A stretch of 7,747 nucleotides of DNA from Bacteroidota bacterium. GTDB taxonomy: Bacteria; Bacteroidota; Bacteroidia; Chitinophagales; LD1. The stretch covers positions 1-7,747 of the forward strand of contig JAFDYP010000552.1 of assembly GCA_018267355.1 (NCBI GenBank), written 5' to 3'. Within the stretch, counting starts at the first letter, position 1. Each line of letters starts with the position of its first letter. Positions 6,100-7,747 of this stretch are shown piece by piece. Position numbers and translations under genes: made by a program. The notes under the pieces are model-generated. The model saw only the letters and a program-made list of their open reading frames with translations. It was not told the DNA's origin and ran no database searches.

Positions 6100-7539
6100 T
6101 TACGGAGCTACGGAGCCCTTCACCTGGAATGAGTTATAGATACCATCTGCCAAGCCTTGCATTGGGTTACCGTTACGCTTCACAGCGAGGCCCGGAGTGC
6201 CCGGTGCGCCACCGGTAGGGATAGGCAGGTTCAGGCTTACAGGGCATACTGTACCGATGAATGGTATCGATACGCATATCTGCACATTCACGTTGAAAGT
6301 AGTACCCGTACCCGGCTGTGCGAATGCACCACCGTTGCCACCTACCACGTTTGGCGTGATATTGATAGTAGCTACGCTGATAGAGATCGGTATTGTAGTA
6401 GTGATCTGGCCGCCTTGTCCCGGCACTGAGTTCACACCGCTGGTAGCAGCATTGCCCGCCCTGTAGAAGCCCAGTGATACACCAGATGGCGTAGCACCGC
6501 CCTGGCCGTTTTCTGAGCCGCCACCGCCACCGGAGCCAAAGCCCAGGGAGATAGAGCCGATGATAGGTATGCTCGGAGAGGTCCAGCTGTAGCCCACTGA
6601 GCCGCCGCCACCGCCGCCGCCATAGATCTGGCCAAAGTTGTGCATCACAGTACGCGTGGTCAGGTCCAGCGCATTGCCACCATTGCCGCCCGCCTGGCCG
6701 CCCGCAGTAGTAGTGGTCACACCGCCGCCATCGCCGCCACGGCCCAGTATCGAGCCATTATTAGTGATACCCACTATAGACAGCGGATCGAGGTTGCCTA
6801 TGGTCAGAGACGGTTGTGCAGGATTGTTTGAGTGTACATTCACGCCACTATATACTGTCAGCAGCACGCACTCACGGGCGCCTGGAGGCAGGAGCGTAGA
6901 GTTGCGGCTTTGCACGTCATAGTTGTAGTCATCCATCGGTATGTCTACTATCACGCATGGCTTGATATAGACGTTGTAGGTCACGAAGCGCACCTGGTCA
7001 CCGCAGTAAGCCGTGATCAGGATCGGCACATTGCCACTACCGGCAAATACGTCCGCCTTCACTACTATGTTGAAGCTGCCCGATGTATCAATGATATTAG
7101 GTCCCTGCTGGTAGATCTGCACACCTGATGGTGGTACGGCAGTCCATGTAGTATTGATCTGGCCGGTGCCGTGCGTGTGAGACAGGGTGACGGTGGCAAA
7201 GATCGAGTCATCTACCACACGGTCCAGCGTATCAGCCGGTGGCGTGATCGTCATCTGAAAGTCGCAGTAGTAGCAGTTCTTTTCCCATGCTTTGAGCCAG
7301 CATTCGCCGTTCCAGTATTCCACCACGCTATCCTCTGTGTTGAAGATCGTCAGGCCTTTCAGCGGATTGACGATACCATTCATCTGCGCAGAGGTCAGGC
7401 GCGTCAGGCCGAGGCCCTTTTTGTTGGATTCCAATTGAAGCACAGCGCTGGAGTCAGGGTTCAGGATATTGATACCCACCTGGCTGTATCCCTCAGTGAG
7501 CGCAAAGAGGGCTAGGATTACGAGTAGTATTCTTTTCAT
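6100..7539 (-). CDS. Secreted glycine-rich surface protein with a phage-tail-tip-like C-terminal half
   Basis: The product is 479 residues. Residues 1-20 are a signal peptide ending GYSQ. Residues 21-86 (VGINILNPDSSAVLQLESN, GLGLTRLTSAQMN, GLTIFNTEDSVVEYWNG-CW) are the head module found on many Bacteroidota surface and fibre-like proteins. Residues 92-195 are a beta-rich segment, possibly Ig-like, with paired cysteines. From about 222 the chain reads VLLTVYSGVNVHSNNPAQ and ITNNGSILGRGGDGGG, then glycine runs at 279-288, 307-313, 335-341 and 399-404, ending GGAPGTPGLAVKRNGNPM. This order (hydrophobic strands, 'NNG-ILGRGGDGG', Gly runs, short closing strand) resembles the polyglycine receptor-binding domain at the tip of some phage tail proteins. 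The resemblance is from memory of the motif, not a search. No Por-type sorting domain is obvious. It is probably exported and may mediate adhesion. It leads the operon with the DUF4412-like gene. Confidence 0.8.
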   Translation of the reverse strand: MKRILLVILALFALTEGYSQVGINILNPDSSAVLQLESNKKGLGLTRLTSAQMNGIVNPLKGLTIFNTEDSVVEYWNGECWLKAWEKNCYYCDFQMTITPPADTLDRVVDDSIFATVTLSHTHGTGQINTTWTAVPPSGVQIYQQGPNIIDTSGSFNIVVKADVFAGSGNVPILITAYCGDQVRFVTYNVYIKPCVIVDIPMDDYNYDVQSRNSTLLPPGARECVLLTVYSGVNVHSNNPAQPSLTIGNLDPLSIVGITNNGSILGRGGDGGGVTTTTAGGQAGGNGGNALDLTTRTVMHNFGQIYGGGGGGGSVGYSWTSPSIPIIGSISLGFGSGGGGGSENGQGGATPSGVSLGFYRAGNAATSGVNSVPGQGGQITTTIPISISVATINITPNVVGGNGGAFAQPGTGTTFNVNVQICVSIPFIGTVCPVSLNLPIPTGGAPGTPGLAVKRNGNPMQGLADGIYNSFQVKGSVAP

Positions 7540-7747
7540 TGAAAAACTTAGTGATGTTCAAATATATCATTTTTAGGGAAAGAAATGCACTTTAATGTGC
7601 GAGTCCCGCGAGGGTTTCAGTCAAGACGACTTTTAATACACAAAAAGTTGTGAAATCCGCCCGCCTTTTCTCGCAAATACTTAAATTACAAGTACTTAAA
7701 ACTCCTTTACTTGTTGAAAAGCGGTGGATATTTCACATCTGTGCACA
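7540..7747. other. AT-rich upstream region at the right edge, no gene seen
   Basis: The 208 bases hold the promoter element of the glycine-rich protein gene. Further upstream there is an imperfect palindrome GCACTTTAATGTGC (7587-7600) and two copies of TACTTAAA (7678-7685, 7693-7700). I see no coding frame or RNA gene. The gene beyond base 7747 is unknown. Confidence 0.5.
7559..7566 (-). promoter_or_regulatory. -7 promoter element TATATTTG for the 7539-5411 operon
   Basis: On the minus strand TATATTTG matches the Bacteroidota -7 consensus TAnnTTTG exactly and lies 19 bases before the ATG at 7539, giving a short leader of about 12 bases. The -33 region (expected TTTG about 19 bases further upstream) shows no exact match, so the assignment rests on one element. 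Confidence 0.45.

Noticed and set aside
6157..7515. Several plus-strand frames of 63-114 residues opposite the glycine-rich gene
   Set aside because: They are Pro/Ala/Val-rich shadows of glycine codons. The minus-strand frame has a signal peptide and coherent domains.
7649..7737. 8-base inverted repeat TGTGAAAT / ATTTCACA
   Set aside because: The arms are short and 73 bases apart, within chance for AT-rich DNA.
1..7747. CRISPR array, tRNA, rRNA, transposase or prophage genes
   Set aside because: No regularly spaced direct repeats, cloverleaf, rRNA-like text or mobile-element protein motifs were found. The phage-like text is limited to one domain of the glycine-rich protein.

Overview
The window looks like a chromosomal stretch of a Bacteroidota bacterium, probably of the Chitinophagia/Sphingobacteriia type. 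This rests on a bacterial NHEJ ligase and Ku of Bacteroidota style, a DUF6496 protein, a secreted DUF4412-like protein, a secreted protein with the cell-surface head domain common in this phylum, a -7 promoter element of the TAnnTTTG type, weak or absent Shine-Dalgarno sequences, and roughly balanced GC. The taxonomy is an inference from gene content; no marker gene is present.

Layout. At the left edge (1-110, minus) is the start of a PEBP/YbhB-type gene that runs out of the window. Next is a small lysine/serine-rich DUF6496 gene (171-434, minus) with a hairpin terminator. A 484-base gap follows, with no convincing gene but two strong inverted repeats (640-666 and 675-694). The plus strand then carries the multidomain DNA-repair ligase LigD, split into two frames: a phosphoesterase part (919-1629) and a ligase-polymerase part (1635-3641). 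A 212-base gap holds a dispersed-repeat composite made of short GACGCAAAGACGCGAAGG-like units. Convergent to LigD lies ku (3854-4660, minus), preceded on its own strand by a secreted protein of unknown function (4711-5307). Upstream of that is a second minus-strand unit: a glycine-rich surface protein (6100-7539) followed by a DUF4412-like secreted protein (5411-6067). It has a TAnnTTTG promoter element at its start and a clear terminator (5341-5373) at its end.

How the genes work together. Ku binds broken DNA ends and recruits LigD. LigD trims 3' ends (phosphoesterase), fills gaps (polymerase) and seals (ligase), giving a complete two-protein non-homologous end-joining system. The other genes are cell-envelope or unknown genes with no evident link to repair, except that the DUF6496 protein shares a very basic, low-complexity composition with the LigD linker and the Ku tail.

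Most interesting point. The two ligD frames overlap by about 70 bases. Inside that overlap is a nine-A run containing the heptamer A AAA AAG in the correct phase for a -1 ribosomal frameshift. Six bases further on begins a foldable, bulged stem of 11 pairs that contains the zero-frame stop. A -1 shift there would give a 907-residue PE-Lig-Pol LigD with a textbook junction, while no shift gives a free 236-residue phosphoesterase. This may be programmed recoding, polymerase slippage, a real mutation, or a one-base homopolymer error in the sequence. A second notable point is the glycine-rich protein, whose C-terminal half resembles the polyglycine tip domain of phage tail proteins although the protein carries a bacterial secretion signal.
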